Assembly: GCA_900313015.1 (NCBI GenBank)
Contig: OMPR01000010.1
Span: 310,001 to 374,000, forward strand
DNA length: 64,000 nt
Direction: 5' to 3'
Source of the DNA: Rhodobacteraceae bacterium EL53
GTDB lineage: Bacteria; Pseudomonadota; Alphaproteobacteria; Rhodobacterales; Rhodobacteraceae
This document shows positions 28,216 through 36,851 of this stretch, piece by piece. Within the stretch, counting starts at the first letter, position 1, and the number at the start of each line of letters is the position of its first letter. The notes beneath the pieces were generated by a model. The model saw only the letters and a program-made list of their open reading frames with translations. It did no database searches and was not told the origin of the DNA. The position numbers were made by a program, and so were the translations under genes.

Positions 28216-29424
28216 TTAGCTGGGGCTCATACCGCGCAAGCGTTCAGAGCGACGGCGCAACAGTTCAACCACAGTCAGCAGCGCGATTGAGATCACCACA
28301 AGGATGGTTGCAACAGCGAGGATGGTGGGTGAGATCTGTTCACGCAGGCCCGTGAACATCTGCCAAGGCAGGGTTTTCTGACGGGCAGAACCAACGAACA
28401 GGACCACAACCACTTCGTCAAAGGATGTGATGAAGGCAAACAGGCCCCCTGAAATCACGCCCGGCAGGATCAATGGCATCTGAACCCGGAAGAAGGTTGT
28501 CATAGGGTTGGCACCCATATTGGCCGCAGCACGTGTCAGTGACCGGTCAAAGCCCACCAGCGTTGCGGTTACAGTGATGATCACAAACGGAATACCAAGC
28601 ACGGCGTGTGCCAGAACAATCTTGATGTAGCCAACGACTGTCTTGGACAGGCCGATCGTACCTTCGAGGAACCCGCCAACCTGCGAGTAGAAGAAGAACA
28701 TGCCCGTTGCAGAGATGATCAAAGGCACAATCATCGGTGAAATCAGGATCGCCATGATCGCGCGACGTCCGGGAACGTGGCTTTGGCTCAGACCAATCGC
28801 AGCCAAGGTTCCCAGTGACACCGAGATGACAGTGGCGATGGGGGCAATGATCAACGAGTTACGGAAGCTAAGTTGCCAGTCCGAGCTGTTAAAGAAGTTC
28901 CGATAGTGCTTGAGCGAATACCCTTCGGGATCAAGGCTGAGCATTTCTGGCGTGAAGGTAAAGAAATCCTGAGCGTTGAAGGAAAGCGGCAGGACCACCA
29001 GAATTGGGGTGATCAGGAAGACAAAGATCGCCCCACATATCACCCGGAAGGTGTAGTGCCACAGCACCTGACCAGGGGTCAGATACGGTACCAGGTGGCC
29101 ACGATAGCGGCATTCGCCGATCCAGAAGATGAACCAGCTAAAGAACCAGCCCATCAAAAGGCCCATGATGCCCGAGGAAATCCCCCCGGTTACATAGCCA
29201 GCGACGCCAAAGGCGAGCAGGATGATCCAACGGACCACCTTTTCCTTACTGCGCATCAGCAGGGCGACATAGGTTAGGATGGTCAGAAGGACTGCACCGA
29301 CGATAAAGCCGGTGAAGGTGCTGCCTTGGGCTGTGCCGATAAAAATCCCGGCAAAGCCTCCGGCGAGGGATGTGATGCCTGCAGTAAAGGAGGCGGAGCG
29401 GGGTTCAACAGGTGTAAGTGACAT
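28216..29424 (-). CDS. ABC importer permease, PotC type with extended N-terminus
   Basis: The 402-aa inner-membrane subunit has a normal PotC-like core from about residue 125 (FRVICGAIFVFLITPILVVL, then FRNSLIIAPIATVISVSLGT and the EAA-loop LTRAAANMGANPMTTFFRV). Before it lies an additional region of about 120 residues with several hydrophobic segments, one rich in Gly (LAGGFAGIFIGTAQG), which standard PotC proteins (about 265 aa) lack. It is the last gene of the left importer operon, 6 bases after the PotB-type gene. The substrate is probably a polyamine or related cation, by family and context. Confidence 0.87.
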   Translation of the reverse strand: MSLTPVEPRSASFTAGITSLAGGFAGIFIGTAQGSTFTGFIVGAVLLTILTYVALLMRSKEKVVRWIILLAFGVAGYVTGGISSGIMGLLMGWFFSWFIFWIGECRYRGHLVPYLTPGQVLWHYTFRVICGAIFVFLITPILVVLPLSFNAQDFFTFTPEMLSLDPEGYSLKHYRNFFNSSDWQLSFRNSLIIAPIATVISVSLGTLAAIGLSQSHVPGRRAIMAILISPMIVPLIISATGMFFFYSQVGGFLEGTIGLSKTVVGYIKIVLAHAVLGIPFVIITVTATLVGFDRSLTRAAANMGANPMTTFFRVQMPLILPGVISGGLFAFITSFDEVVVVLFVGSARQKTLPWQMFTGLREQISPTILAVATILVVISIALLTVVELLRRRSERLRGMSPS

Positions 29425-29430
29425 CTTGGT

Positions 29431-30702
29431 TTATCCCAGCTTCACGTTGTCGATGCCGACGATCTTGTCGTAGGCCCAGTAAAGGATCAGCACGACCACC
29501 AGCAGGATCGAACCCAGTGCGGCCGCAAGACCCCAGTTGAGCGAGCTCGAAATGTGGAAGGCAATCCGGTTCGAGATGAAGACACCTTTGGTGCCGCCAA
29601 CCAGTTCAGGTGTGATGTAGTAGCCAATCGCAAGGATGAACACGAGGATCGACCCCGCGCCGATACCGGGGATGGATTGGGGGAAGTAGACCCTCCAGAA
29701 TGCCGTCCAATTGGTTGCGCCCAACGATTTCGCAGCGCGCAGGTATGTCGGCTGGATGGTTTGCATCACGGAATACATCGGCAGGATCATGAACGGCAGC
29801 AGAATGTGGGTCATCGCGACGATGGTACCGAACTGGTTGTTGATCATGACCAGACGCGCATCATCCGCGACCAGGCCCAGCCAGACAAGGGTATCGTTGA
29901 TGACCCCCTGTTGTTGCAGCATCACTTTCCAGGCTGAGGTCCGCACCAGAAGCGAGGTCCAGAATGGCAGCAGAACAAGGATCATCAGCAGGTTGGCGCT
30001 GCGCGAGGGCAGGTTAGCCAGGATCCAGGCCACGGGGTATGCCAGAATGATACAGCTGACGGTGATCATCATCGACATGAACAGCGTGCGCTTGAACAGG
30101 GTGATATAGATCTGCTCGTTCTCGGGCCGCCATTCGGGCCCTTCGGTGCCGTTTTGAAGGTCTGCAGCGTTCAGGAAGTAGCCAGCAGTGTATTTCGAAG
30201 AATAGGTCTGAATTGTGCGCCAAACCTCTGGGTCACCCCAGCCTTTGGCAATCTTGATGAACTTTTCTTGATAGGGTCCATCATTTTCGAGATCCCATTT
30301 CTTTGCCTTGCGGCCCGCTTTGCGGAACAAGGAAGAGATCCCGGGTTTTTCATAGTTCAGGCGGCTGCCAACGCGAGTGTGGATCTTGGCCTCGGCGGCG
30401 GCCTGCATATCAATCGCCAGCGCTGTGAAAATAGCCTCGTCTGGGATTTGGCCGCTGTCGGCATCCCAATCCTGAAGCGCGATGACAGTGTTTGGCAATG
30501 TTCTGGAAACGATATCATTTTCAACCGAACGGAACAGCATCTGCCCGATCGGGACAATGAACGTTAGCAATACGAATAGCAGCAGAGGGGCAATGAGCAT
30601 CAATGCGCGCATCTTCTGGCGGCGAAGGGCCCGTGACAGGCTGCGCTTCAGCGGCGTGCCATCGGCGGCCAAAACTGGGCCGGTGTCTGTGGTGTCGCTC
30701 AT
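29431..30702 (-). CDS. ABC importer permease, PotB type with large periplasmic loop
   Basis: The 423-aa subunit has TM1 at about residues 33-56 and then a roughly 145-residue hydrophilic loop (about 60-204) before TM2 (RTLFMSMMITVSCIILAYPV). The core and EAA motif (YLRAAKSLGATNWTAFWRVY) are typical of PotB/PotH, which normally have about 280-300 aa and only a short loop here. The loop begins after FIVPIGQMLFRS and should be periplasmic, facing the binding protein. It pairs with the following PotC-type subunit; GGGGAA precedes the ATG. Confidence 0.87.
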   Translation of the reverse strand: MSDTTDTGPVLAADGTPLKRSLSRALRRQKMRALMLIAPLLLFVLLTFIVPIGQMLFRSVENDIVSRTLPNTVIALQDWDADSGQIPDEAIFTALAIDMQAAAEAKIHTRVGSRLNYEKPGISSLFRKAGRKAKKWDLENDGPYQEKFIKIAKGWGDPEVWRTIQTYSSKYTAGYFLNAADLQNGTEGPEWRPENEQIYITLFKRTLFMSMMITVSCIILAYPVAWILANLPSRSANLLMILVLLPFWTSLLVRTSAWKVMLQQQGVINDTLVWLGLVADDARLVMINNQFGTIVAMTHILLPFMILPMYSVMQTIQPTYLRAAKSLGATNWTAFWRVYFPQSIPGIGAGSILVFILAIGYYITPELVGGTKGVFISNRIAFHISSSLNWGLAAALGSILLVVVLILYWAYDKIVGIDNVKLG

Positions 30703-30778
30703 GGGGTTCCCCGTTGGTCTTGGTGGAAGAGACGTCTCTGGTCGGCCTTTATTGGCCGTTATTAGGCTCAGAGGGTCT

Positions 30779-30805
30779 GTGAGGGGGCAATTTGCGCCCC
30801 CTCAC
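30779..30805 (-). promoter_or_regulatory. Intercistronic hairpin after the binding-protein gene
   Basis: A perfect 10-bp stem, GTGAGGGGGC with GCCCCCTCAC, and a 7-base loop. No T tract follows on the minus strand, so it is more likely a 3' stabiliser or partial terminator that raises binding-protein mRNA over permease mRNA than a full stop. Confidence 0.65.
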
Positions 30806-30820
30806 GGTTTTCAGATCGAA

Positions 30821-31924
30821 TTATTTAGCCAACCATGCCTGGAATTTTGCATCCAGATCATCGCGGTTGTCTGCCCACCATTCGTAGTCATAGATGTGGA
30901 CGTTGGACGCGTTCGCCGGATCAGTCGGCATGTGCGGTGCCATGTCGATACCCAGGGTTTCGTGCTTACCAACCAGTGGTGCAGACGATTTACGTGCAGG
31001 ACCGTACGAGATGTACTTGGCCTGGTCTGCCAGACGCTGTGTGTCTGTCGCGAACTTGAGGTAGTCCAGAGCACGCGCTTTACGCTCGGGGCTCAGGCCT
31101 GCTGGAATGATCCAACCGTCCAGATCGAACGATTGCATGTCCCACAGCATACCAATTGGCTGGTTCTGCTCAGCAATCGCCGAGAACAGACGACCGTTGT
31201 AGGTCGAACCCATGACAACTTCGCCATCGGCCAGCAACTGGGGTGTTTCCGCACCAGCGGTCCACCAAACTACATCGTTCTTGATGGTGTCGAGTTTGGC
31301 CAGCGCGCGATCTACGCCCTCTGGGGTACTCAGAACATCATAAAGCTCGTCTTTGGCAACGCCGTCGCAGTACAGAGCCCATTCGACGTTGTCGATTGGA
31401 CGCTTTTGCAGCGAACGCTTGCCTGGATACTTTGTGGTGTCAAAGATGTCGCAAACGGTGGTAGGTGCGGTGTCGCCAACCATATCGGTACGGTAACCGA
31501 ACGTGGTTGAATACACGATCTGCGGTACAAAGCAGTCGCTGACGAGCAGGTCACCAAAGTCGTCGCTTGCCGATGTGCCATCAGGTGCAGCGGCCAGAAC
31601 AGCGTCGTGATCCAGCTCTTCGGCCAGACCTTCGTCGCACAGGCGCATGGCGTCAGATGCAACAACGTCAACAACATCCCATGTGACGTTGCCCGCTTCG
31701 TTCATCGCGCGAATTTTGGCAACAGCTTCAGCTGAGCTTTCGTCGTTGATGATCGTTACGCCGGTATTTTCGGAGTAGGGCTTGTGATAGGCGTTCAGCT
31801 GTGACGCTGAGTATGCGCCGCCCCATGAGACGATGGTCATCTCGTTGGCCATGTCCTCGGCTGCTACTGCACCAGCTGCGAAGCCAAGCGCGGTCGTCGC
31901 CATCAGGGTTTTGGTCAGGTTCAT
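30821..31924 (-). CDS. PotD/PotF-type periplasmic binding protein of the left importer
   Basis: The 367-aa exported protein has a signal peptide (MNLTKTLMATTALGFAAGAV, cleaved near AAAED), then MTIVSWGGAYSASQLNAYHK, NVTWDVVDVVASDAMRLCDE and WALYCDGVAKDELYDV, the SBP_bac_8 pattern of putrescine/spermidine-type receptors. The start at 31924 has GGGAGAG upstream. Several residues differ from PotD/PotF, so the ligand could be another amine, such as an opine or a betaine-like compound. A hairpin follows its stop. Confidence 0.85.
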   Translation of the reverse strand: MNLTKTLMATTALGFAAGAVAAEDMANEMTIVSWGGAYSASQLNAYHKPYSENTGVTIINDESSAEAVAKIRAMNEAGNVTWDVVDVVASDAMRLCDEGLAEELDHDAVLAAAPDGTSASDDFGDLLVSDCFVPQIVYSTTFGYRTDMVGDTAPTTVCDIFDTTKYPGKRSLQKRPIDNVEWALYCDGVAKDELYDVLSTPEGVDRALAKLDTIKNDVVWWTAGAETPQLLADGEVVMGSTYNGRLFSAIAEQNQPIGMLWDMQSFDLDGWIIPAGLSPERKARALDYLKFATDTQRLADQAKYISYGPARKSSAPLVGKHETLGIDMAPHMPTDPANASNVHIYDYEWWADNRDDLDAKFQAWLAK

Positions 31925-32037
31925 GTAACTCTCCCGGTTGTGCCCGTTTTTAAAGTTATGAAGGGCCGGTTGAACGGGCAACGTTGCCCGGCCCCGTGTT
32001 CATCGCCCTCAAAGTGGTTTGGGGCGACATTCGATGC

Positions 32038-33138
32038 TTACGCGTCGAGCGCGCGGCAATCTTCGGATAGCCAGCCGATTTCGATCTGGGTTCCCGGCTG
32101 CAGACGCACCTGATCAGGCGCGTTGCGTGTTTTGATTACAAACTCGTCGTTTCCAGCAACGCGCAGACGCGTGCGGAAGATGTCGCCCATGTAAATGAAC
32201 TCAAGCACTTCGGCTTTGAGGGTATGCGCGCCTTCGGGCATCCGGTCTTTGTTGTATTCCACGCGCTCAGGGCGGATGGAAACACGGGTGCGTTCACCAG
32301 GCTTGGAGACGTTGATAGGTTTGCAGTCGATCAGCTCACCATCATCCAACTGCACCAGAGCGATGCCATTGTTGATCTCTTTGACGGTGCCTTCGAGCGT
32401 GTTGTTTTCACCGATGAACTGCGCAACAAAGCTATTCTCGGGCTCTTCATACAGTTTGTCAGGCGGTGCCAGCTGCTGAATGCGGCCATCATCAAACACG
32501 GCCACGCGATCGGACATCGTCAGAGCTTCGGTTTGGTCATGGGTCACGTAGACCACGGTGATGCCAAGACGGTGCGCCAGATGGGTGATTTCGAACTGCA
32601 TCTTTTCCCGCAGCTGCTTATCCAGCGCGCCAAGCGGTTCGTCCATCAGAACCAGTTCCGGTTCAAACACAAGGGCGCGGGCCAAAGCGATCCGCTGTTG
32701 CTGACCGCCAGACAGTTGCGCCGGACGACGGCCCCCAAAGGCCCCCATTTCGACCATATCGAGGGCGCGCTTTACTTTTTCTTCGCGCTCGGACTTGCCC
32801 ATTTTGCGCACTTCGAGCGGAAAGCTGAGGTTCTCGGCAATCGTCATGTGGGGGAATAGAGCGTAGTTCTGGAACACCATGCCAATGCCACGTTTGTGGG
32901 GCGGGATGTTATTGATGGATGTTCCACCAAGCCGGATATCGCCATGCGTCGCGGTTTCAAAACCGGCAAGCATCATCAGGCAAGTGGTTTTGCCAGAGCC
33001 TGAGGGGCCGAGCATTGTTAGAAACTCACCCTTCGGCATAACGAGGTTAAGATCTTTTACGACCAGATTTTCGCCGTCGTAGCTTTTTTGCACGCGTTCA
33101 AATTCGACGAATGCATCATTGCTGGATGATTGAGACAA
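32038..33138 (-). CDS. PotA-type ABC ATPase of the left importer
   Basis: Energises import. The 366-aa protein has Walker A GPSGSGKTT, signature LSGGQQQRIALARAL, Walker B LVLMDEPLGALD, switch His in YVTHDQTEAL, and a C-terminal TOBE-like region (VSIRPERVEYNKDRMPEG). The start is TTG at 33138 with AGGGAG seven bases upstream; no suitable ATG exists nearby. It is the first gene of the left importer operon and has a TTTGATCAAA palindrome 41-50 bases upstream. Confidence 0.92.
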   Translation of the reverse strand: MSQSSSNDAFVEFERVQKSYDGENLVVKDLNLVMPKGEFLTMLGPSGSGKTTCLMMLAGFETATHGDIRLGGTSINNIPPHKRGIGMVFQNYALFPHMTIAENLSFPLEVRKMGKSEREEKVKRALDMVEMGAFGGRRPAQLSGGQQQRIALARALVFEPELVLMDEPLGALDKQLREKMQFEITHLAHRLGITVVYVTHDQTEALTMSDRVAVFDDGRIQQLAPPDKLYEEPENSFVAQFIGENNTLEGTVKEINNGIALVQLDDGELIDCKPINVSKPGERTRVSIRPERVEYNKDRMPEGAHTLKAEVLEFIYMGDIFRTRLRVAGNDEFVIKTRNAPDQVRLQPGTQIEIGWLSEDCRALDA

Positions 33139-33178
33139 TGCCAGCTCCCTGAGATTATATTACCGCAGTCTATGCCGC

Positions 33179-33188
33179 TTTGATCAAA
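33179..33188. promoter_or_regulatory. TTTGATCAAA palindrome upstream of the left importer
   Basis: An exact 10-bp palindrome 41-50 bases before the PotA-type start. Similar sites occur upstream of the aminotransferase and in the GntR/right-importer gap, so it is a candidate operator of the GntR regulator encoded at 34854-35534. Confidence 0.6.
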
Positions 33189-33289
33189 CTAAAGCGCGCA
33201 ATTGTGCAGGACGCAACAGGTTTACGACGCATGGAGGCCAAATAGCGGCCTTTTTCAGTCGGTTGGGGATCAGAAATTTCGAAATCCCG

Positions 33290-33340
33290 GTTAGTGTAAA
33301 ACAAAGCAGCCGGTCACGTTTAAAGGTGTCCGGCTGCTTT
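33290..33340 (-). terminator. Terminator of the aminotransferase gene
   Basis: A perfect 11-bp stem (AAAGCAGCCGG with its complement, plus CAC/GTG inside) lies 46 bases past the stop at 33386. On the minus strand it continues into TTTGTTTTAC. It separates the aminotransferase from the left importer. Confidence 0.82.
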
Positions 33341-33385
33341 GCTGCTTAAATTACAGGCGTTTGTGCCCGACGAGTTGCCGTATCG

Positions 33386-34783
33386 TCAGGATGCGGCTTT
33401 CATCAGGTCCTTGTCGATCAAGTCCTGATGCGCTTCGTCCAGAGATTTGCGGATTCGGCGAATCATTTCGTCGATATCAGCCGGAGACAGAATCAGTGGT
33501 GGCGAGATAATCATGCGATCGCCCACGTGGCGCATGATCAGGTTGTTGCCAAAGCACCGATCACGGCAAACATAGCCAACAGTGCCGGGTGCAGAGGCAA
33601 ACTTCGCACGCGAGGCTTTGTCTGGGGTCAGTGCAATCGACGCCATCATGCCAACGATCTTGGCCTCTCCAACCAAGGGGTGGTCCATCAGGCCCTCCCA
33701 CTTCTCCTTCAAATAGGGGCCTGCGACTTGCTGTACGTGCCCTACAATGTCTTCTTCTTCGATGATGCGCAGGTTCTCTAGCGCCACCGCAGCAGCAACC
33801 GGATGGCCAGAGTAGGTGTAGCCGTGGTTGAATTCGTCCTGCCCAATAACAGCGGCGACCTCGTCACACACGATCGAGCCACCGATGGGCGCATAGCCAG
33901 AGCTGAGCCCCTTGGCGATTGTCATGATATGCGGCTGGATTCCAACCGTCTGTGACCCAAACCAGTTTCCAGTGCGGCCAAAGCCACAGATGACCTCGTC
34001 AGCGATCAACAAGATCTCGTATTTATCACAGATCCGCTGAATTTCGGGCCAATAGGTGTCGGGGGCAACGATGACCCCGCCGGCTCCCTGTACAGGTTCC
34101 GCGATAAAGGCCGCGACGCGGTCTTCGCCCAGTTCCAAAATGGCTTCTTCCAGTTCTTGAGCACAGGCTAGGCCGAATGCTTCGGGAGTGGCGTCTCCAC
34201 CCTCGGCCCACCAATTTGGCTGACTGATGTGGTGGATGTCCGGAATCGGCAGTCCCCCTTGCGCGTGCATCGGCGCCATGCCCCCCAAGGACCCGCTGCC
34301 AACAGTTGATCCGTGGTAAGCGTTCTTGCGGCTGATGATCACCGATTTTCCCGGTTTACCTTTGTTTGCCCAATAGGTGCGAACCATCCGGATATTGGTG
34401 TCATTGGCCTCAGATCCACCACCGGCGAAAAAGACGTGGTTCAGATCACCGGGGGCCAGCTCTGCGATTTTGTTGGCCAAGGCGATTGCGGGAACATGTG
34501 TCGTCATAAAGAACGAGTTGTAATACGGCAGTTCCCGCATCTGACGGGCGGCAACATCGGCCAGCTCGTCGCGGCCATAACCGATGTTTACGCACCACAG
34601 ACCCGCCATGGCATCCAGGATTTCTTCGCCTTCGCTATCGGTCAAATAGATTCCCGAAGCGCGTGTGATCACTCTCGCCCCTTTTTTTGCCAATTCATCA
34701 TTGGCGGTAAAGGGGTGCATGTGGTGGGCTGCATCCAACGCCTGAAGCTCAGCCGTGGGCAGGTGATTGGTGATGGTCGACAT
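33386..34783 (-). CDS. Class III aminotransferase, probable putrescine-pyruvate (SpuC-type)
   Basis: PLP enzyme predicted to move an amino group from a diamine or polyamine to pyruvate. The 465-aa protein has HHMHPFTANDELAKKGARVI, HVFFAGGGSEANDTNIRMVR, AFIAEPVQGAGG, LIADEVICGFGRTG and the PLP lysine in MTIAKGLSSGYAPIGG. The setting between two polyamine-type importers supports SpuC-like specificity, but omega-amino-acid or taurine aminotransferases of the same family cannot be excluded. The start at 34783 has CCGGAGAT upstream; the extra frame before it is not conserved. It has its own terminator and a TTTGATCAAA-like site 34-43 bases upstream. Confidence 0.85.
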   Translation of the reverse strand: MSTITNHLPTAELQALDAAHHMHPFTANDELAKKGARVITRASGIYLTDSEGEEILDAMAGLWCVNIGYGRDELADVAARQMRELPYYNSFFMTTHVPAIALANKIAELAPGDLNHVFFAGGGSEANDTNIRMVRTYWANKGKPGKSVIISRKNAYHGSTVGSGSLGGMAPMHAQGGLPIPDIHHISQPNWWAEGGDATPEAFGLACAQELEEAILELGEDRVAAFIAEPVQGAGGVIVAPDTYWPEIQRICDKYEILLIADEVICGFGRTGNWFGSQTVGIQPHIMTIAKGLSSGYAPIGGSIVCDEVAAVIGQDEFNHGYTYSGHPVAAAVALENLRIIEEEDIVGHVQQVAGPYLKEKWEGLMDHPLVGEAKIVGMMASIALTPDKASRAKFASAPGTVGYVCRDRCFGNNLIMRHVGDRMIISPPLILSPADIDEMIRRIRKSLDEAHQDLIDKDLMKAAS

Positions 34784-34816
34784 GGCGATCTCCGGTAAAA
34801 TGTTTGCCACGTAGAA

Positions 34817-34826
34817 TATGATCAAA
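34817..34826. promoter_or_regulatory. TTTGATCAAA-like site before the aminotransferase
   Basis: TATGATCAAA matches the palindrome at 33179 in 9 of 10 positions and lies 34-43 bases upstream of the aminotransferase start. Confidence 0.5.
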
Positions 34827-34853
34827 TTTCAGGCTGTCAATTGCGTCGTTGCC

Positions 34854-35534
34854 TTAACGTGCTTCTGATAGAACCTCGATCATCATCTCGGTGCCCTGAG
34901 AAACGTCTTGTTCCATAGCCTTGGCCACACCATCGGCGTCACGATTGCGCATCGCGACCAACATATCTTTGTGGCGATCCGGCAAGTTTTGGGTGCCGAA
35001 TCGCCCACACACCACCCGCAACGAGGGACCGAATCGCAACCACAACCGGTCTGCCAGATCCATCATAATCGGTGCATTGGCATGGGCATAAAGTGCCGTG
35101 TGAAAGGCATGGTTAAAGCGCAGGTATTTTGGAACATCCCCGGCTGCAATCGCCGCATCTAGAGCCTGATCAAGGGTTTCCAACTGATCAATATCGGCTG
35201 TCGTCACGCGTTGCGCGGCACGACGGGCCAGTTCGGACTCGATTGATATCCTTACATATATAAGCTGCTCGATGTCGTTGGCAGACAGAACCGGCACACT
35301 GACCCGACGATTGCCTTGGAACATCAACGCCCCATCCGAGATCAAACGGCGGATCGCTTCGCGTACGGGTGTCATGCCGACCCCCAGCGAATCTGTCAGT
35401 CCTTGAATCGTTACAGCCTGTCCCGGGGCCATCTCTCCGAACAGGATTTGGGCCTTGAGCGTCTGATACACCTGCTCGTGGGCAGGTTTTTTCCCCTCAG
35501 TTTGGGTTTTTTCTGCGGTGCTATTTTTGATCAT
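34854..35534 (-). CDS. GntR-family regulator, FCD subgroup
   Basis: The 226-aa regulator has an N-terminal winged helix (HEQVYQTLKAQILFGEMAPG, then LTDSLGVGMTPVREAIRRLI) and an all-helical FCD effector domain (YVRISIESELARRAAQRVTT, RFNHAFHTALYAHAN, DRHKDMLVAMRNRDADGVAK). FCD domains usually bind organic acids or amino acids with a metal. The start at 35534 was taken because it begins the usual short linker before the HTH; its ribosome site is weak. Placed between the aminotransferase and the right importer, it probably controls both and the left importer. Confidence 0.88.
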   Translation of the reverse strand: MIKNSTAEKTQTEGKKPAHEQVYQTLKAQILFGEMAPGQAVTIQGLTDSLGVGMTPVREAIRRLISDGALMFQGNRRVSVPVLSANDIEQLIYVRISIESELARRAAQRVTTADIDQLETLDQALDAAIAAGDVPKYLRFNHAFHTALYAHANAPIMMDLADRLWLRFGPSLRVVCGRFGTQNLPDRHKDMLVAMRNRDADGVAKAMEQDVSQGTEMMIEVLSEAR

Positions 35535-35535
35535 A
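35526..35535. promoter_or_regulatory. TTTGATCAAA-like site over the GntR start codon
   Basis: TTTGATCATA matches 9 of 10 positions of the palindrome and overlaps the regulator's ATG, a placement compatible with autorepression. Confidence 0.4.
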
Positions 35536-35623
35536 TTCAAAGGACTTAACTCGATTTCAACCCGGTGGCACAGGTGGCCATTTTCGCTGATGACCATAAA
35601 CACTGTTGCCGCAGAAGGCAAAA

Positions 35624-35633
35624 CTTGATCAAA
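35624..35633. promoter_or_regulatory. TTTGATCAAA-like site in the GntR/right-importer divergent gap
   Basis: CTTGATCAAA matches 9 of 10 positions. It lies 46-55 bases before the right binding-protein start and 90-99 bases before the GntR start. Confidence 0.55.
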
Positions 35634-35678
35634 TCCCCGCAGGCGGGAGCATACCCGTTCCTTGCAGGGAGACACTCA

Positions 35679-36764
35679 ATGACACTCAAAATGCTGACAC
35701 TCACTGGCGTACTTGCGCTGAGCACATCCATGGCCTTCGCCGAAGAAGTCCGGGTGTACAATTGGTCTGACTACATCGACGAAGAGTTACTGGAAAAGTT
35801 TGAAACTGAAACGGGCATCAAGCTGATCTACGATGTATTCGACAGCAACGAAGTCCTGGAAACCAAGATGCTTGCGGGTGGATCCGGCTATGATGTCGTT
35901 GTTCCGTCTGGCACATTCCTACAACGCCAAATTCAGGCAGGTGCTTTTCAAAAGCTGGACACCAGCAAGCTGAGCAATGCCGGCAACCTGTGGGATGTGA
36001 TTCAAGATCGCACCTCGGGCTATGATCCAGACAACGCCTATTCCATCAACTACATGTGGGGCACCACCGGGCTGGGTGTAAACGTTGGCAAGGTCAAAGA
36101 AATCTTGGGGGATGACGCCCCAGTCAGCAGCATGGATCTGGTTTTAAAGCCGGAAAACATGGAAAAGCTGGCTGCTTGTGGCGTGCATTTCTTGGATGCG
36201 CCGAGCGAAATGATCCCGATGGTTTTGCAATACCTTGGCGAAGATCCCGATAGCCACGACAAGGATGTGATTGCCAAGACCGAGCCGGTATTGTCAGCAG
36301 TCCGCCCCCATATTCAGAAATTCCACAGCTCGGAATACATCAATGCGCTGGCCAATGGTGACATCTGCGTTGCAGTTGGTTGGTCTGGCGACATCCTGCA
36401 GGCCCGCGATCGCGCTGCCGAGGCGGAAAATGGTGTCGAAATCGCCTATAACGCGTTTTCGCAAGGCTCTCTGATGTGGTTCGACCAAATGGCCATTCCA
36501 GTTGACGCCCCGAACCCAGACGGTGCGCATAAGTTCCTGAACTTTATTTTGGATGCCAACAATATGGCCGCAGCGTCGAACTATGTGTACTACGCCAACG
36601 GCAACAAGGCCTCGCAAGCGCATCTGGAAACGGACGTGATCGACGACCCTGCGATCTATCCCAGCGAGGAGACGATGAAGAATCTGTACATCACCACGCC
36701 GTATCCCGCGAAAACGCAGCGGGCAGTAACCCGTCTTTGGACCAAAGTTAAGTCAGGCATCTAA
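35679..36764 (+). CDS. PotF/SpuD-type putrescine-binding protein of the right importer
   Basis: The 361-aa exported receptor has a signal peptide (about 1-21, ending SMAFAEE) and mature sequence VRVYNWSDYIDEELLEKFET, YDVVVPSGTFLQRQIQAGAF, INYMWGTTGLGVNVGKV and VGWSGDILQARDRA. These match the E. coli PotF / Pseudomonas SpuD group closely (YNWSDYI, SGTFL, YMWGTTG), so putrescine or a related polyamine is the likely ligand. The ATG at 35679 follows GCAGGGAG. It is the first gene of the right importer operon, with a hairpin after its stop. Confidence 0.92.
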   Translation: MTLKMLTLTGVLALSTSMAFAEEVRVYNWSDYIDEELLEKFETETGIKLIYDVFDSNEVLETKMLAGGSGYDVVVPSGTFLQRQIQAGAFQKLDTSKLSNAGNLWDVIQDRTSGYDPDNAYSINYMWGTTGLGVNVGKVKEILGDDAPVSSMDLVLKPENMEKLAACGVHFLDAPSEMIPMVLQYLGEDPDSHDKDVIAKTEPVLSAVRPHIQKFHSSEYINALANGDICVAVGWSGDILQARDRAAEAENGVEIAYNAFSQGSLMWFDQMAIPVDAPNPDGAHKFLNFILDANNMAAASNYVYYANGNKASQAHLETDVIDDPAIYPSEETMKNLYITTPYPAKTQRAVTRLWTKVKSGI

Positions 36765-36783
36765 TCTCTGATTTCAAAAAACC

Positions 36784-36808
36784 GAGGCGGGCCGCAGTGG
36801 CCCGTCTC
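36784..36808 (+). promoter_or_regulatory. Intercistronic hairpin after the PotF-type gene
   Basis: A GAGGCGGGCC/GGCCCGTCTC stem (one GT pair) with a 5-base loop and no T tract. It parallels the hairpin after the left binding-protein gene and probably favours accumulation of the receptor mRNA. Confidence 0.6.
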
Positions 36809-36851
36809 AGTGGCCTGTGTTGCACGCACGGGAAATATACGGGGGTCCACC

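Noticed and set aside
30482-31510. A 342-codon plus-strand open frame opposite the left binding protein and permease
   Set aside because: It runs across two real genes and their intergenic hairpin, and the translation has no recognisable domain.
33139-33178. A TATAAT-like sequence just before the PotA-type gene
   Set aside because: A start seven bases after it would put the ribosome site at the very 5' end of the mRNA, and no -35 fits; the true promoter is probably further upstream.
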